Assembly (NCBI RefSeq): GCF_000219725.1
Contig: NC_015732.1
Coordinates: 744,001 to 808,000 of the forward strand
Length of the DNA: 64,000 nt
From: Gracilinema caldarium DSM 7334
GTDB taxonomy: Bacteria; Spirochaetota; Spirochaetia; Treponematales; Breznakiellaceae
Reading direction: 5' to 3'
Part shown: in pieces, positions 43,306-52,498 of the stretch
Layout of the letters: each line of letters begins with the position of its first letter
Position numbering within the stretch: the first letter of the stretch is position 1
Program-made: the position numbers and the translations under genes
Notes under the pieces: generated by a model
The model's database searches: none
Told to the model about the DNA's origin: nothing
Seen by the model: only the letters and a program-made list of their open reading frames with translations

Positions 43306-43527
43306 AGAGCTTATATACTGTATGATTGTTTGTAGAGTTCTATATAGTTTATTATTTCTATAGTTTAGAGAAAATGTAACCTTATCAGTATATTAACAAA
43401 TCAGGATGGAATTTTGTTAATTATTAAGATTTTAAAATTTATTGAATATATTTTCACTTTAGTAATTTAATAATGGCTTATTAGATTAGTAGCTAGTATC
43501 TCAAGGTTAAAATGATGGAGGAAACCA

Positions 43528-43920
43528 ATGCAATTTACCATACGAACAGATCGAGAAGCCCAGCTTATCAACATTACTGATATGGTAGCCCGTGCGGTGG
43601 AGGAGAGCGGGGTAGAACAGGGTGTAACCGTGGTCTTTGTGCCCCATACCACGGCGGGGGTGACCATAAACGAAAACGCCGACCCCGATGTGGTCCATGA
43701 TCTCCTCTTAGGACTGGACCGGGCGTTCCCGAAGAGCCCCGCCTACCGGCACGGCGAGGGGAATTCCCACGCCCACCTTAAGGCTTCGGCTATGGGGTCC
43801 TCGGTAACGGTAATGGTTGAGGCGGGGCGGCTTAAGCTGGGCACCTGGCAGGGGATCTACTTCTGCGAGTTCGACGGCCCCCGCCAGCGCCAGGTTTATG
43901 TGCAGGTGCTGGCCGCCTGA
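43528..43920 (+). CDS. yjbQ: YjbQ/UPF0047 family protein
   Basis: A 130-residue protein of the YjbQ (TIGR00149) family: VVFVPHTTAGVTINENADPDVVHDLL, YRHGEGNSHAHLKASAMGSSVTV and GTWQGIYFCEFDGPR. The His and Glu residues in these blocks form the conserved pocket. Members can give weak thiamine-phosphate synthase activity in E. coli mutants, but the true role is unknown. GGAGG precedes the start. It marks the return to GC-rich sequence after the island and is tail to tail with the flavoprotein gene. Confidence 0.93.
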   Translation: MQFTIRTDREAQLINITDMVARAVEESGVEQGVTVVFVPHTTAGVTINENADPDVVHDLLLGLDRAFPKSPAYRHGEGNSHAHLKASAMGSSVTVMVEAGRLKLGTWQGIYFCEFDGPRQRQVYVQVLAA

Positions 43921-43924
43921 ACAG

Positions 43925-44557
43925 CTACCTGATAAAGTTGGTGCGGATTTTTGCTTCCGCCTCCGGTTCGGCGATGGCGGGACTGCTCTGTTGCTTCATC
44001 TTAAGAAGCCAGGCCATGTTTCTGCCCAGGGTACGCAGGGTCTGGAGGCCCTCAGCGTCCTGGAGGGCCTCGGCCGGCGCCGCCCCGTGGATAACGTTCC
44101 AATAGTTCCCTGTGGGGATAAGCAGTTCCGCATAGAGCAGGTACGCGTTAAGCTGCTGGAATGCGGCGGTGCCCCCGGAACGACGGACTGCTACCAGGGC
44201 GGCGCCGGCCTTGTGCCGGAAGAGCCCGCCATTGGCCGAAGCCACATAAAAGGCCCGGTCGAGGAAGCTCTTCATCGTACCGGCGATGCCGGAAAAATGA
44301 ACCGGAGAGCCGAGGATGATGCCGTCGGCGGCTTTCATCAACTGAATAATATCATTCACTTCATCGTCGATGATGCAGCGCTCGTTTTTCAGTTTACCGC
44401 AGGTGCCGCAGGCGAGGCAGCCCCGGATGGCTTTGTCCCCTACCTGAACTATGCTGACCTCGATACCTTCCTTTTCCAGCTCCGCCTCTACGGTTTTGAG
44501 GGCCTGGTAGGTGTTTCCTTCTTTTCGGGGACTGCCGTTAATCGCGATGACCTTCAT
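43925..44557 (-). CDS. FMN reductase/iron-sulfur flavoprotein family
   Basis: A 210-residue flavodoxin-like protein. FMN-binding loop: INGSPRKEGNTYQAL. A cysteine cluster CLACGTCGKLKNERC (46-60) resembles the [4Fe-4S] motif of Isf proteins but with normal NAD(P)H-dependent FMN reductase spacing elsewhere; GSPVHFSGIAGTMKSFLDR and the GGLFRHKAGAALVAVRRSGG block are standard. Acts as a cytoplasmic electron carrier or quinone-type reductase. Its start overlaps the pepF stop by four bases, so both are co-transcribed. Confidence 0.88.
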   Translation of the reverse strand: MKVIAINGSPRKEGNTYQALKTVEAELEKEGIEVSIVQVGDKAIRGCLACGTCGKLKNERCIIDDEVNDIIQLMKAADGIILGSPVHFSGIAGTMKSFLDRAFYVASANGGLFRHKAGAALVAVRRSGGTAAFQQLNAYLLYAELLIPTGNYWNVIHGAAPAEALQDAEGLQTLRTLGRNMAWLLKMKQQSSPAIAEPEAEAKIRTNFIR

Positions 44558-46353
44558 TTGAGAAGTCCCTCCAGTTCCTTCACGAGCCGGGCAAAGGTAT
44601 CACAGGCCGCCTGGATGGGTTCGGGGCGGGACATATCCACCCCGGCCATTTTGAGGGATTCGATGGGGAAACGGGAACCGCCAGATTTCAGGAAGGTAAA
44701 GTAATCTTCCCGTTCCTGCTTGCCCCCAGACAGGACCCGTTCTGCCAGCGCGAGAGATGCGGAGATGCCGGTAGCGTACTTGTACACATAAAAGGCTCCA
44801 TAGAAGTGGGGAATCCTGAGGCCTTCCAGGTCACTTTCATCTTCAAACACCATGGCGGGGCCGAAATATTTGGTGAGGAGGGTGCGGTATTCCGAGCGGA
44901 GTACATCAACCGTAAGGGGAGTGCCCCCTTCTTCCAGAGCATGGACCCGGTGCTCAAACTCGGCGAACATGGTCTGCCGGAACAGGGTTGCCAGGATATC
45001 ATCGACCCGTTTGTTCACCAGGTATGCCTTGAGTTCCCGGCTGTCGGCGGTTTTCATGAGGTGGCGGAAGAGGAGTTCCTCGTTAAAGGTGCTGGCTACC
45101 TCGGCTTCGAAGATGGTGTAGCCGTAGTGCATAAAGGGGTTGTTCCGGGCGGAGTACCAGGAGTGCATGGAGTGCCCCCCTTCATGGGCCAAGGTAAAGA
45201 CGTCCCGGATCACATCTTCCTTGTAGTTCATCAAGATATAGGGGTCCCCCGTATAACTGCCGGCGGAAAAGGCGCCGGAACGTTTGCCCTTGTTTTCATA
45301 GCGGTCTGCCCAGCGGCCGAGGAGCCCTGAGCGCAGGGTCTGTACATACTCGTCTCCCAGGGGCGAGAGGGCCTGGGAAATCATGTCCACCGCTTCGTTC
45401 CAGGTGGTGTGCTTTTTAGCGCTTTGTACGATGGGAACATAGACATCGTAGTGCCGCAGTTCCGGGAGTCCCAGAGCCTTTTTTCGCAGTTCATAGTAGC
45501 GGTGCAGGGTAGGCAGGTTGGCATTGATGGTAGCGATCAGGTTGTCGTAGACCGATTCATCCACATTGTCGGGGAAGAGGGCCATGGCCCGGGCTGATGA
45601 AAAGCCCCTGATCCGGGCTTTAATTACATCCTGTTTTACCGAACCGCCGTAGAGGGCTGCCAGGGTGGTCTTATGGGCATCGAATTGTTTGTAAAAGGCC
45701 TTATAAGCCCGCTGGCGCAGGTCTCGGTCGCTTTTTTCCATAAATGAGGACCAGGTCGATTGGGAAAGGGGCCGTTTTCCCTCCGGTGTGTCGATGGTGC
45801 CGAAATCGATATCCACGTTGGTAAGCACCGAAAAGGCATCCCGGGGGACCGATTCACCCTCCGCATGGAGGGCTAAGAGGCGTTCTTCCTTGTCGCTTAA
45901 AATGTAGGGTTTCCAGCGGAGGAGTTTCTGCAGGTAAATGCGGTATTCCGCCAGCCGTTCATTTTTTAAGAAGGATTGGATTGATGAGTCGGGAATGGCC
46001 TGTATTTCCGGTACTGCCCAGGATGCGGCGGCCTGGGCGCGGGCCTGGGCCATGGCAAAGCGGCCGGTCATGGTGCGGGCTTCGCTGGCTCCTTCATCCT
46101 CGGTCTGCCTGAGTTCGCAGTAATAGGCAAGCCGTTCTTCCAGCATGCCCATTTCTTTATAAAAGTCGAGCCAGTCTGCCAGGGTGTCGGCGGAACGGCC
46201 CAGGGTACCCCGGTAGGATTCGATTTTTTCTATCATCTTTTCATAGACCGCCAGTCCGTCGTTCCAGGCTGAATCGGAAGGATAGAGTTTGGAAAGGTCC
46301 CAGGTGTATTCTACGGGGACCGCCGAACGGGGCGGGATGGTGCTTGTGTCCAT
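44554..46353 (-). CDS. pepF: Oligoendopeptidase F
   Basis: A 599-residue M3-family zinc peptidase that cuts short peptides in the cytoplasm. The zinc site is HEGGH in TLAHEGGHSMHSWYSARN, with the downstream Glu in FEAEVASTFNE. The length and the N-terminal WDLSKLYPSDSAWNDGL opening fit PepF. Co-transcribed with the flavoprotein gene that follows. Confidence 0.96.
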   Translation of the reverse strand: MDTSTIPPRSAVPVEYTWDLSKLYPSDSAWNDGLAVYEKMIEKIESYRGTLGRSADTLADWLDFYKEMGMLEERLAYYCELRQTEDEGASEARTMTGRFAMAQARAQAAASWAVPEIQAIPDSSIQSFLKNERLAEYRIYLQKLLRWKPYILSDKEERLLALHAEGESVPRDAFSVLTNVDIDFGTIDTPEGKRPLSQSTWSSFMEKSDRDLRQRAYKAFYKQFDAHKTTLAALYGGSVKQDVIKARIRGFSSARAMALFPDNVDESVYDNLIATINANLPTLHRYYELRKKALGLPELRHYDVYVPIVQSAKKHTTWNEAVDMISQALSPLGDEYVQTLRSGLLGRWADRYENKGKRSGAFSAGSYTGDPYILMNYKEDVIRDVFTLAHEGGHSMHSWYSARNNPFMHYGYTIFEAEVASTFNEELLFRHLMKTADSRELKAYLVNKRVDDILATLFRQTMFAEFEHRVHALEEGGTPLTVDVLRSEYRTLLTKYFGPAMVFEDESDLEGLRIPHFYGAFYVYKYATGISASLALAERVLSGGKQEREDYFTFLKSGGSRFPIESLKMAGVDMSRPEPIQAACDTFARLVKELEGLLK

Positions 46354-46542
46354 GTGCTGCTCCTAGGGTAATGTATAGCGAAATTGGCCTATAAAGTCCA
46401 GACTGACTGAGTTGTCAATAAGATCAGCCAAGTTCTGCGGATCTGTCCAACGGGTATTTTTATCAATATTTAATATTCCTTTATCATTCTATTAACAGAA
46501 ACGCTGTACAGTCCCCTTCATCTTATAGAATTGGAGGAAGAT

Positions 46543-48042
46543 ATGAAACGTAGAGCCTTCGTCCCCGCTCTGTTGGGGAGCCTGTTCGTGCTGTTGGTTG
46601 CAGGAAACCTGTATGCGGGCGGTGCAAAGGATGCAGCTGCTACAAGCAGTACGGTAGCACAGAAACAGAAAGCGGTTAAGTATGTATTCTTCTTTGTGGG
46701 TGATGGTCTTGCGATGCCTCAGATTAGTGCCACCGAGGCGTATGCCAATGCCCTTGCATCCAAGGATGTGAATGTTAAGCGGCTTGGGTTCTCCCAGTTC
46801 CCCGTAACAGGGCTCTGCACTACCTATGATGCGGGTTCGCTCATCACCGATTCAGCCTCTGCGGGCACTGCCTTTGCTTCAGGCAACAAGACCCTCAATG
46901 GGGTCATCAATATGGATGTGTCTAAAACCAAGACCTATAAAACCATAGCTGAGTATGCTAAGGAACGTGGAAAAAAGGTCGGGGTTGTTTCATCCGTATC
47001 TATCGACCATGCGACCCCTGCATCCATGTATGCTAAGGTACCGTCCCGGAACAACTACTATGATATAGCAGTGCAGCTTACCGAAAGCGGCTTTGATTAT
47101 TTTGGCGGCGGCAGTTTTCTACAGCCCACCGGCAAAAACAAGGATAAACCCAGTGTGTACGATCTGGCAAAGGCAAAGGGCTATACGGTTGCCGATTCGG
47201 TCGCAGCAATTCAGGGACTCAAAGCTGGTGCAGGAAAGGTTATTGCCATCAACCCCAACCTGCAGGATTCTTCCGCTATGAAATATGACATCGATCGGGA
47301 AGCGGGTGAACTTGCACTGGTCGACTTTGTTCGTAAGGGAATAGAGCTTCTGCAGGATGGACCTGAGGGCTTCTTCCTTTTTGTGGAGGGTGGCAAGATT
47401 GACTGGGCCTGCCATGCCAACGATGCAGCCTCTGCGATAAAGGATACCCTTGCCTTCGATAGGGCGGTGGCAGAAGCGGTTGCCTTTGCGGAAAAGCACC
47501 CAGAAGAGACTCTCATTCTGGTTACCGGTGACCATGAAACGGGCGGTATGGCCATTGGTTTTGCCGGTACCCAGTATGAAACCTTCTTTGATAAAATTGC
47601 ACCCCAGAAGATGTCCTATGTAGCTTTTAACGATAAGGTCCTAACGCCTTACAAGAAAGCAACGCCCAAGGAGAAGGCCAAACTTGAGGATCTTGCTCCT
47701 GCTATTAAAGACGCCTTTGGTATTGAACTGGCGAGCCTTAATCAGCTCCAGAAGGAACAGGTAGAACGGGCCTTTAAGCGAACCATGGGGAATGAAGTGG
47801 AACGCTCTATAAAGGAAGAAGAATATCTTCTGTACGGTGGCTACGAACCCTTAACAGTTAAGCTGACCCAGATTCTAAACCAGATGGCTGGTATCGGCTG
47901 GACCAGCTATTCCCATACCGGAGTTCCGGTGCCCGTATTTGCGAAGGGAATATATCAGGATGTGTTCTCTTCCTACTACGATAATACGGACCTCTTTAAG
48001 AAGCTCGCCATGGCTATGGGAGTGACCGAGAGAGTTCAGTGA
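46543..48042 (+). CDS. phoA: Alkaline phosphatase
   Basis: A 499-residue exported alkaline phosphatase. GGAGGA precedes ATG 46543; a TTG four codons earlier lies too close to the site. Signal peptide MKRRAFVPALLGSLFVLLVAG then NLYAGGAKD. Metal and catalytic residues: D54 in FFVGDGL, the nucleophile S104 in ITDSASAGTAF, HATPASMYAK, and VTGDHETGG. It releases phosphate from monoesters in the periplasm. No Pho box could be recognised upstream. Confidence 0.93.
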   Translation: MKRRAFVPALLGSLFVLLVAGNLYAGGAKDAAATSSTVAQKQKAVKYVFFFVGDGLAMPQISATEAYANALASKDVNVKRLGFSQFPVTGLCTTYDAGSLITDSASAGTAFASGNKTLNGVINMDVSKTKTYKTIAEYAKERGKKVGVVSSVSIDHATPASMYAKVPSRNNYYDIAVQLTESGFDYFGGGSFLQPTGKNKDKPSVYDLAKAKGYTVADSVAAIQGLKAGAGKVIAINPNLQDSSAMKYDIDREAGELALVDFVRKGIELLQDGPEGFFLFVEGGKIDWACHANDAASAIKDTLAFDRAVAEAVAFAEKHPEETLILVTGDHETGGMAIGFAGTQYETFFDKIAPQKMSYVAFNDKVLTPYKKATPKEKAKLEDLAPAIKDAFGIELASLNQLQKEQVERAFKRTMGNEVERSIKEEEYLLYGGYEPLTVKLTQILNQMAGIGWTSYSHTGVPVPVFAKGIYQDVFSSYYDNTDLFKKLAMAMGVTERVQ

Positions 48043-48086
48043 GTAGAGGGCTGACTCCCCACTCCCGGAACATGTAAAAAATATGC

Positions 48087-48123
48087 GGGACTGTCTGTTG
48101 CTGCAGGCAGTCCCATCGTTTTT
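48087..48123 (+). terminator. Terminator or attenuator after phoA
   Basis: An 11-bp stem GGGACTGTCTG with CAGGCAGTCCC (one G-U pair) followed by T residues (48118-48123). The next gene starts 18 bases on, so some readthrough may serve it. Confidence 0.8.
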
Positions 48124-48140
48124 GTATAAGAGGAGATGAT

Positions 48141-49298
48141 ATGACCAAAAAAGCACTTTTTATGGGGGATCGGAAACGGGACATTATATTTGCCCTTATC
48201 ATTCTTATGGTGAGTATTCTCGTATTGTTTATTCCGACGGGTTTTACTTCCCCATACCCGGAGGGATCGAGCCATTGGGCAAAGGCAAAGATCCTGAATA
48301 CCGATAATAGTACGGTTAAAACTATCGGGCCAACGAAACATGGGGCTCAGCAGCTGGAACTTGAACTGCTCAGTGGTCCTTTTAAAGGCCGCCATTTCTC
48401 TGCCTCTAACCTGCTTCTCGGGAAAAAGGAACTAGATAAGTTTTTCAGTCCCGGAAATCTCGCCTTTGTTGTGGTGGACCTTACCGAGGATCGGACCGAT
48501 GTGGCCTATGTCAATGTGATTGACCACTATAGGCTTGATGCAACGATCCTGTTGTTTGTCGCTTTTATGGTTGTTCTTATTGGCTTTGCAGGCTGGATTG
48601 GCTTTAAGGCCCTCATTTCCTTTATCTGTTCCGCAGCCCTGATTATAAAAATTCTCTTACCCCTCATGCTTCATGGCTGGAACCCTGTGGTATTGACCCT
48701 GGGTATTGTGAGCCTTTTAACCTTTGTCATTATATTTCTTGTAGCGGGTTTTACGAGAAAGGGAATGGTTGCTTTTGCTGGCTCCATGGGAGGAGTTCTC
48801 GCTACCACATTGCTTTCTATTTTGTTCACCAATTTGTTTAAAATACATGGGGCAGTGCGGCCCTTTGCAGAAAATCTACTTTATATGGGCTTTGATTATA
48901 TTTCCCTTCCCCAGCTCTTTATGGCTGGTATTTTCCTTGCCTCAAGCGGTGCTGTCATGGATCTTTCCATGGATATTTCTGCCGCCCTTGCGGAGCTTGT
49001 CCATAAACACCCCCATATATCCCGCAGGGATCTCATCCGCTCGGGGTTCAATGTGGGCCGCCATGTGGTGGGAACCATGACCACCACCCTGCTGCTGGCC
49101 TATACCGGCGGTTATACCGCCCTCATGATGACCTTTATTGCCCAGGGAGTTCCCATGGCAAATATTATCAATATGATCTATGTGTCCGCTGAGCTGATTT
49201 ATACCATGGTAGGCAGTTTTGGGCTTATCCTTGTAGCGCCCATTACAGCAATTGTTGGGGGATATTTGTATACTTGTCCAATTAAAAATAAGATTTGA
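48141..49298 (+). CDS. YibE/F family membrane protein
   Basis: A 385-residue protein with one N-terminal membrane segment (about 13-33), an external beta domain (about 40-130) and seven or eight more segments (LLFVAFMVVLIGFAGWIGFKAL onwards). The blocks FAGSMGGVLATTLLSILF, ASSGAVMDLSMDISAAL and GRHVVGTMTTTLLLAYTGGYTALMM are the YibE/F signature. Function unknown; possible transporter. GAGGAG precedes the start. Downstream of phoA across a terminator; any link to phosphate is inference. Confidence 0.92.
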   Translation: MTKKALFMGDRKRDIIFALIILMVSILVLFIPTGFTSPYPEGSSHWAKAKILNTDNSTVKTIGPTKHGAQQLELELLSGPFKGRHFSASNLLLGKKELDKFFSPGNLAFVVVDLTEDRTDVAYVNVIDHYRLDATILLFVAFMVVLIGFAGWIGFKALISFICSAALIIKILLPLMLHGWNPVVLTLGIVSLLTFVIIFLVAGFTRKGMVAFAGSMGGVLATTLLSILFTNLFKIHGAVRPFAENLLYMGFDYISLPQLFMAGIFLASSGAVMDLSMDISAALAELVHKHPHISRRDLIRSGFNVGRHVVGTMTTTLLLAYTGGYTALMMTFIAQGVPMANIINMIYVSAELIYTMVGSFGLILVAPITAIVGGYLYTCPIKNKI

Positions 49299-49348
49299 CA
49301 AGTAAAAGTACCTATGGTAATTTGTAATTACAGTAACGCGCGTAACTG
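49295..49348 (+). promoter_or_regulatory. Promoter and palindromic operator of the second sugar ABC operon
   Basis: TTGACA (49295-49300, overlapping the stop of the YibE/F gene), 17 bases, TAATTT (49318-49323). Just after it CAGTAACGCGCGTAACTG (49331-49348) is a near-perfect palindrome around GCGC, the form of a LacI-family operator; the regulator at 52499 is the natural candidate. Confidence 0.65.
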
Positions 49349-49388
49349 TCTGGAAATGTATAACCCTATTCATTATGAGGAGGTTAGG

Positions 49389-50687
49389 ATGAAACGGTTT
49401 GGTTTAGTACTGCTTGTTGTGCTATGTATTGTGGCTGTGATGTCATGTGGCGGTAAACAGAATACTGCTGCGAAAGGGAAAATAACTGTGTGGTGCTGGG
49501 ATCCCAATTTTAATGGGTATTCCATGCAGAAAGCTGCAGAGGTATATAAAAAAATAAATCCTGATGTAACAATAGAAGTTGTTGATATCCCTGAGAATAT
49601 AGAGGGCAAAATTGAAGCTGGACTGCAAGCAGGTGGGGCAGGACTCCCAGATATAGCCTTATTCCAAGATTATGTTATAGAACGTTTTATTCAAAATTAC
49701 CCTGGTGCTTTTGTTGATTTAAAGGCTGAAGGAATCGACTATACGAAATTTGCACAATATAAACTTGGGCCTATGACTGATGGAAACAAGGTATATGGAA
49801 TTCCCTTTGATACTGGTAGTACGGGATTTTTTATTCGTGCAGATATGTTGCAAGCTGCAGGGTTAAATCCTGATGATTATAAGAAAAACTTAACATGGTC
49901 AGAACTTATTGATCTTGGTATAAAAATAAAAGCAAAAATTGGGAAGCCTCTTATTGCTTATGATACAACGAGCTTTGATTTCTTAAGAATTATGGTACAG
50001 TCAACTGGTACTCAATTCTTTAATCCTGATGGATCAGTTAATTTAACATCTCAAGCGATGGTAAAATCTATAGAGATTTTAAAAGCTCTTAATGATAAGG
50101 GTTTACTCTATATGACAGAAGGTTGGAACAACTGGCTTGCAGCTTTTAATGGAGGCGATGCTGCAGGTATGTTAACTGCTATTTGGATAATTGGTACGTT
50201 AAAATCACAACCACAAAATTCAGGGAAGTGGATGGTTATTCCAACTCCACTGGTTGAAGGTGTGCCAGGTGCCCAGAATGCCTCAAATAATGGTGGTTCA
50301 AGTTGGTATGTTTTTAGTAAAGCACCAAATAAGGCTGCTGCTATCGACTTTATGAAAAAAACATGGGCTAGTGATTCTCAAGATGCTTTAGAATTTTATA
50401 ACACGATACTTAAAGGTGCTGGTGCAATGGGGACTTTTTTACCATCACGGGTTGGATCTAACTATACTGCACCGGATGATTTTTTCTATAATAAACAGGC
50501 CGTTTATAAAGATTTTGCAGAATGGATGGAAAAAGTACCTAGCTTAAAATACACGCCTAATTATGTTGCTATGCGAACAGCAGTAAATAATGCGCTTAAT
50601 AAAATGTTTAATGCTCAATTAAAAGATCCAGAAGCTGTTATTAAAGCCGCAATTGATGAATATCAGCAAGCAACTGGAAATAAATAA
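49389..50687 (+). CDS. ABC transporter sugar-binding lipoprotein
   Basis: A 432-residue binding protein. ATG 49389 has GAGGAGG upstream and gives a lipoprotein signal peptide ending VMSCGG (Cys about 20). Mature part: ITVWCWDPNFNGYSMQKAAEVYKKINPDVTIEVV, then GLPDIALFQDYVI and WYVFSKAPNKAAAIDFMKKTW, as in CUT1 sugar-binding proteins. First gene of an operon with two permeases and a LacI regulator. The sugar cannot be told; no glycosidase is present. Confidence 0.92.
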   Translation: MKRFGLVLLVVLCIVAVMSCGGKQNTAAKGKITVWCWDPNFNGYSMQKAAEVYKKINPDVTIEVVDIPENIEGKIEAGLQAGGAGLPDIALFQDYVIERFIQNYPGAFVDLKAEGIDYTKFAQYKLGPMTDGNKVYGIPFDTGSTGFFIRADMLQAAGLNPDDYKKNLTWSELIDLGIKIKAKIGKPLIAYDTTSFDFLRIMVQSTGTQFFNPDGSVNLTSQAMVKSIEILKALNDKGLLYMTEGWNNWLAAFNGGDAAGMLTAIWIIGTLKSQPQNSGKWMVIPTPLVEGVPGAQNASNNGGSSWYVFSKAPNKAAAIDFMKKTWASDSQDALEFYNTILKGAGAMGTFLPSRVGSNYTAPDDFFYNKQAVYKDFAEWMEKVPSLKYTPNYVAMRTAVNNALNKMFNAQLKDPEAVIKAAIDEYQQATGNK

Positions 50688-50701
50688 TAAATAGTATAGA
50701 G

Positions 50702-50739
50702 TCCGGAGAATATGGGAACATTTTCTCCGGATAGTTTTT
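50702..50739 (+). terminator. Intercistronic hairpin/attenuator after the binding-protein gene
   Basis: Perfect 9-bp stem TCCGGAGAA/TTCTCCGGA with a 12-base loop and then TAGTTTTT. It lies between the binding-protein and permease genes, the place where such hairpins keep binding-protein levels above permease levels. Confidence 0.75.
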
Positions 50740-50774
50740 AAACGGGTATTAGTTTCCTTGAAAAGGAGTTGCTG

Positions 50775-51665
50775 GTGGAACAGAAGGGTCGTTACCATCG
50801 ATATTTAAATAGGGTTGGCTGGTTATACGTTACACCGGCTACATTATTATACATCTTATTTATGTTATATCCTGTTATCTATTCTCTTTTCATGGTTACA
50901 CAGAAATGGCGTGGTTTTAATCGTCAATTTGTTGGATTTGGTAATTTTATAAGAATGGTACAGGATAGTATCTTTTGGAAAGCACTTAGTCATAATTTTC
51001 TATTTATGGTAATTCAAGTGCCAATAATGATTCTATTAGCGTTAATCCTAGCTACAATTCTAAATAGTGAAATAAAAAGGTTTAAAGGTGTTTTTCGAAC
51101 AATCTATTTCTTACCCTGTGTAACATCGCTTGTAGCCTATTCTGTTATATTTAGAATATTATTACAATCTAACGGTATTTTAAATAATTTGTTACAGGAT
51201 ATTCATCTGATTAATGAACCTATCGGCTGGCTGAGTAATGGTTTTTGGGCAAAGATTACAATAATGATTGCATTAACCTGGAGATGGACGGGTTACAATA
51301 TGGTATTCTTTTTAGTTGGTTTACAAAATATTGATTCAGAAATATACGAAGCCGCTGAAGTAGATGGAGCTGGTAAAATAAAGCAATTTTTTTCCATTAC
51401 ACTACCATTATTAGTTCCTGTTATTCTTTTTTCTTTAATTACCTCTACTAATGGTACTATGCAGTTATTTGATGAGCCTAATATATTAACATGGGGTGGC
51501 GGACCCTCTAATGAAACTATGACCGTTGCATTATATATCTATAACCAGGCATTTGTTCTTAATTCAGATTTAGGATATGCGGCTACTCTTTCCTATGTTA
51601 TGGTATTTATTGCCGCAGTATTGGCATTTATACAGCTGCGATTGTTAGGAGACAAGGAAAAATGA
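50775..51665 (+). CDS. ABC sugar permease, MalF/UgpA type
   Basis: A 296-residue CUT1 permease: LYVTPATLLYILFMLYPVIYSLFM, six membrane segments and EAA loop SEIYEAAEVDGAGKIKQFFSITLPLL. GTG 50775 is chosen because AAGGAG lies six bases upstream; a TTG at 50769 would touch that site. Overlaps the next permease gene by four bases. Confidence 0.93.
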   Translation: MEQKGRYHRYLNRVGWLYVTPATLLYILFMLYPVIYSLFMVTQKWRGFNRQFVGFGNFIRMVQDSIFWKALSHNFLFMVIQVPIMILLALILATILNSEIKRFKGVFRTIYFLPCVTSLVAYSVIFRILLQSNGILNNLLQDIHLINEPIGWLSNGFWAKITIMIALTWRWTGYNMVFFLVGLQNIDSEIYEAAEVDGAGKIKQFFSITLPLLVPVILFSLITSTNGTMQLFDEPNILTWGGGPSNETMTVALYIYNQAFVLNSDLGYAATLSYVMVFIAAVLAFIQLRLLGDKEK

Positions 51666-52483
51666 AAAGATTGCCAAATATAACTATTTCCTATTATATA
51701 ATTAGAGTGTTTGTATTAGCAGGTGCAATTATAAGTATTTTTCCTTTTATATGGATGTTTATAGGTACTACGCAAAATCCAAATGATGTTGTCCGTGGAG
51801 TATTAATACCTGGAAAAGAGTTTGCATTAAATTGGAAGAAAATTAATGCTACATATTCTGTATTACAATTTTTTATGAATTCTTTAATTATTGCATCTTT
51901 AACTGTAATTTTTGGTCTAGCTGTAAATAGTCTCGCGGCTTTTGGTTTTGAAAAATATAAATCAAAGAATCGGGAATTAATATTTAATATCTTTCTCATA
52001 TCTATGATTGTTCCCCAAATGGCAATAGTAATTCCCTTGTTTCGACAAATGGCCTTTTTAGGTTTATTAAATACTCATACTGCAATTGTGCTTCCCTCTA
52101 TTGCTTCTGTATTTATTATTTTCTTTTTTAGGCAAAATTTTAAAATGTTTCCTTCAGAAATAATGGAAGCTGCCAGAGTTGATGGTTCCACTGAGTTAGG
52201 AATATTTTTAACTATTGTGTTTCCATCAATGAAAGCAACCTTTGCTTCTGCTGGAATATATATATTTCTTTCACAATGGAATTCATATTTATGGCCATTG
52301 ATGACAATATTAACGGATGTTAAAAAAACGTTACCAATTGCTATGTCATCGGTAATGCGTGCATATACTATTGAATATGGTGGTCTTATGATTCTCGTTT
52401 GTATCTCCATACTACCAATATTGGTCTTATTTTTAACTATGCAACGACAGTTTGTTGCAGGGTTACTTGGATCTTTAAAATAG
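51662..52483 (+). CDS. ABC sugar permease, MalG/UgpE type
   Basis: A 273-residue CUT1 permease with six membrane segments and EAA loop SEIMEAARVDGSTELGIFLTIVFPSMK. AGGAG precedes its start, which overlaps the stop of the first permease. As in the arabinoside operon, no ATPase gene is nearby. Confidence 0.93.
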   Translation: MKRLPNITISYYIIRVFVLAGAIISIFPFIWMFIGTTQNPNDVVRGVLIPGKEFALNWKKINATYSVLQFFMNSLIIASLTVIFGLAVNSLAAFGFEKYKSKNRELIFNIFLISMIVPQMAIVIPLFRQMAFLGLLNTHTAIVLPSIASVFIIFFFRQNFKMFPSEIMEAARVDGSTELGIFLTIVFPSMKATFASAGIYIFLSQWNSYLWPLMTILTDVKKTLPIAMSSVMRAYTIEYGGLMILVCISILPILVLFLTMQRQFVAGLLGSLK

Positions 52484-52498
52484 TATATAATAATATTG

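Larger units (their letters stand above)
42598..43312 (-). mobile_element. Decayed IS3-family element
   Basis: Carries the end of OrfA (KKQLLEGAELLFEK ... KQDELYKQIGRLQ, about 43305-43168) joined directly to the second half of OrfB (from LWVPNQVWATD, about 43184). The end of OrfA's coiled coil and the first half of OrfB are missing, so an internal deletion joined them; the start of OrfA is also missing. The left end (TGAGCCCAGCTGTCAAGACC on the minus-strand side) looks like an IS3-type terminus. Confidence 0.75.

Noticed and set aside
46370-46530. Pho-box-like elements before the alkaline phosphatase
   Set aside because: I found no convincing repeated CTTACA/CTGTCAT-type elements; phosphate control cannot be supported from the sequence.
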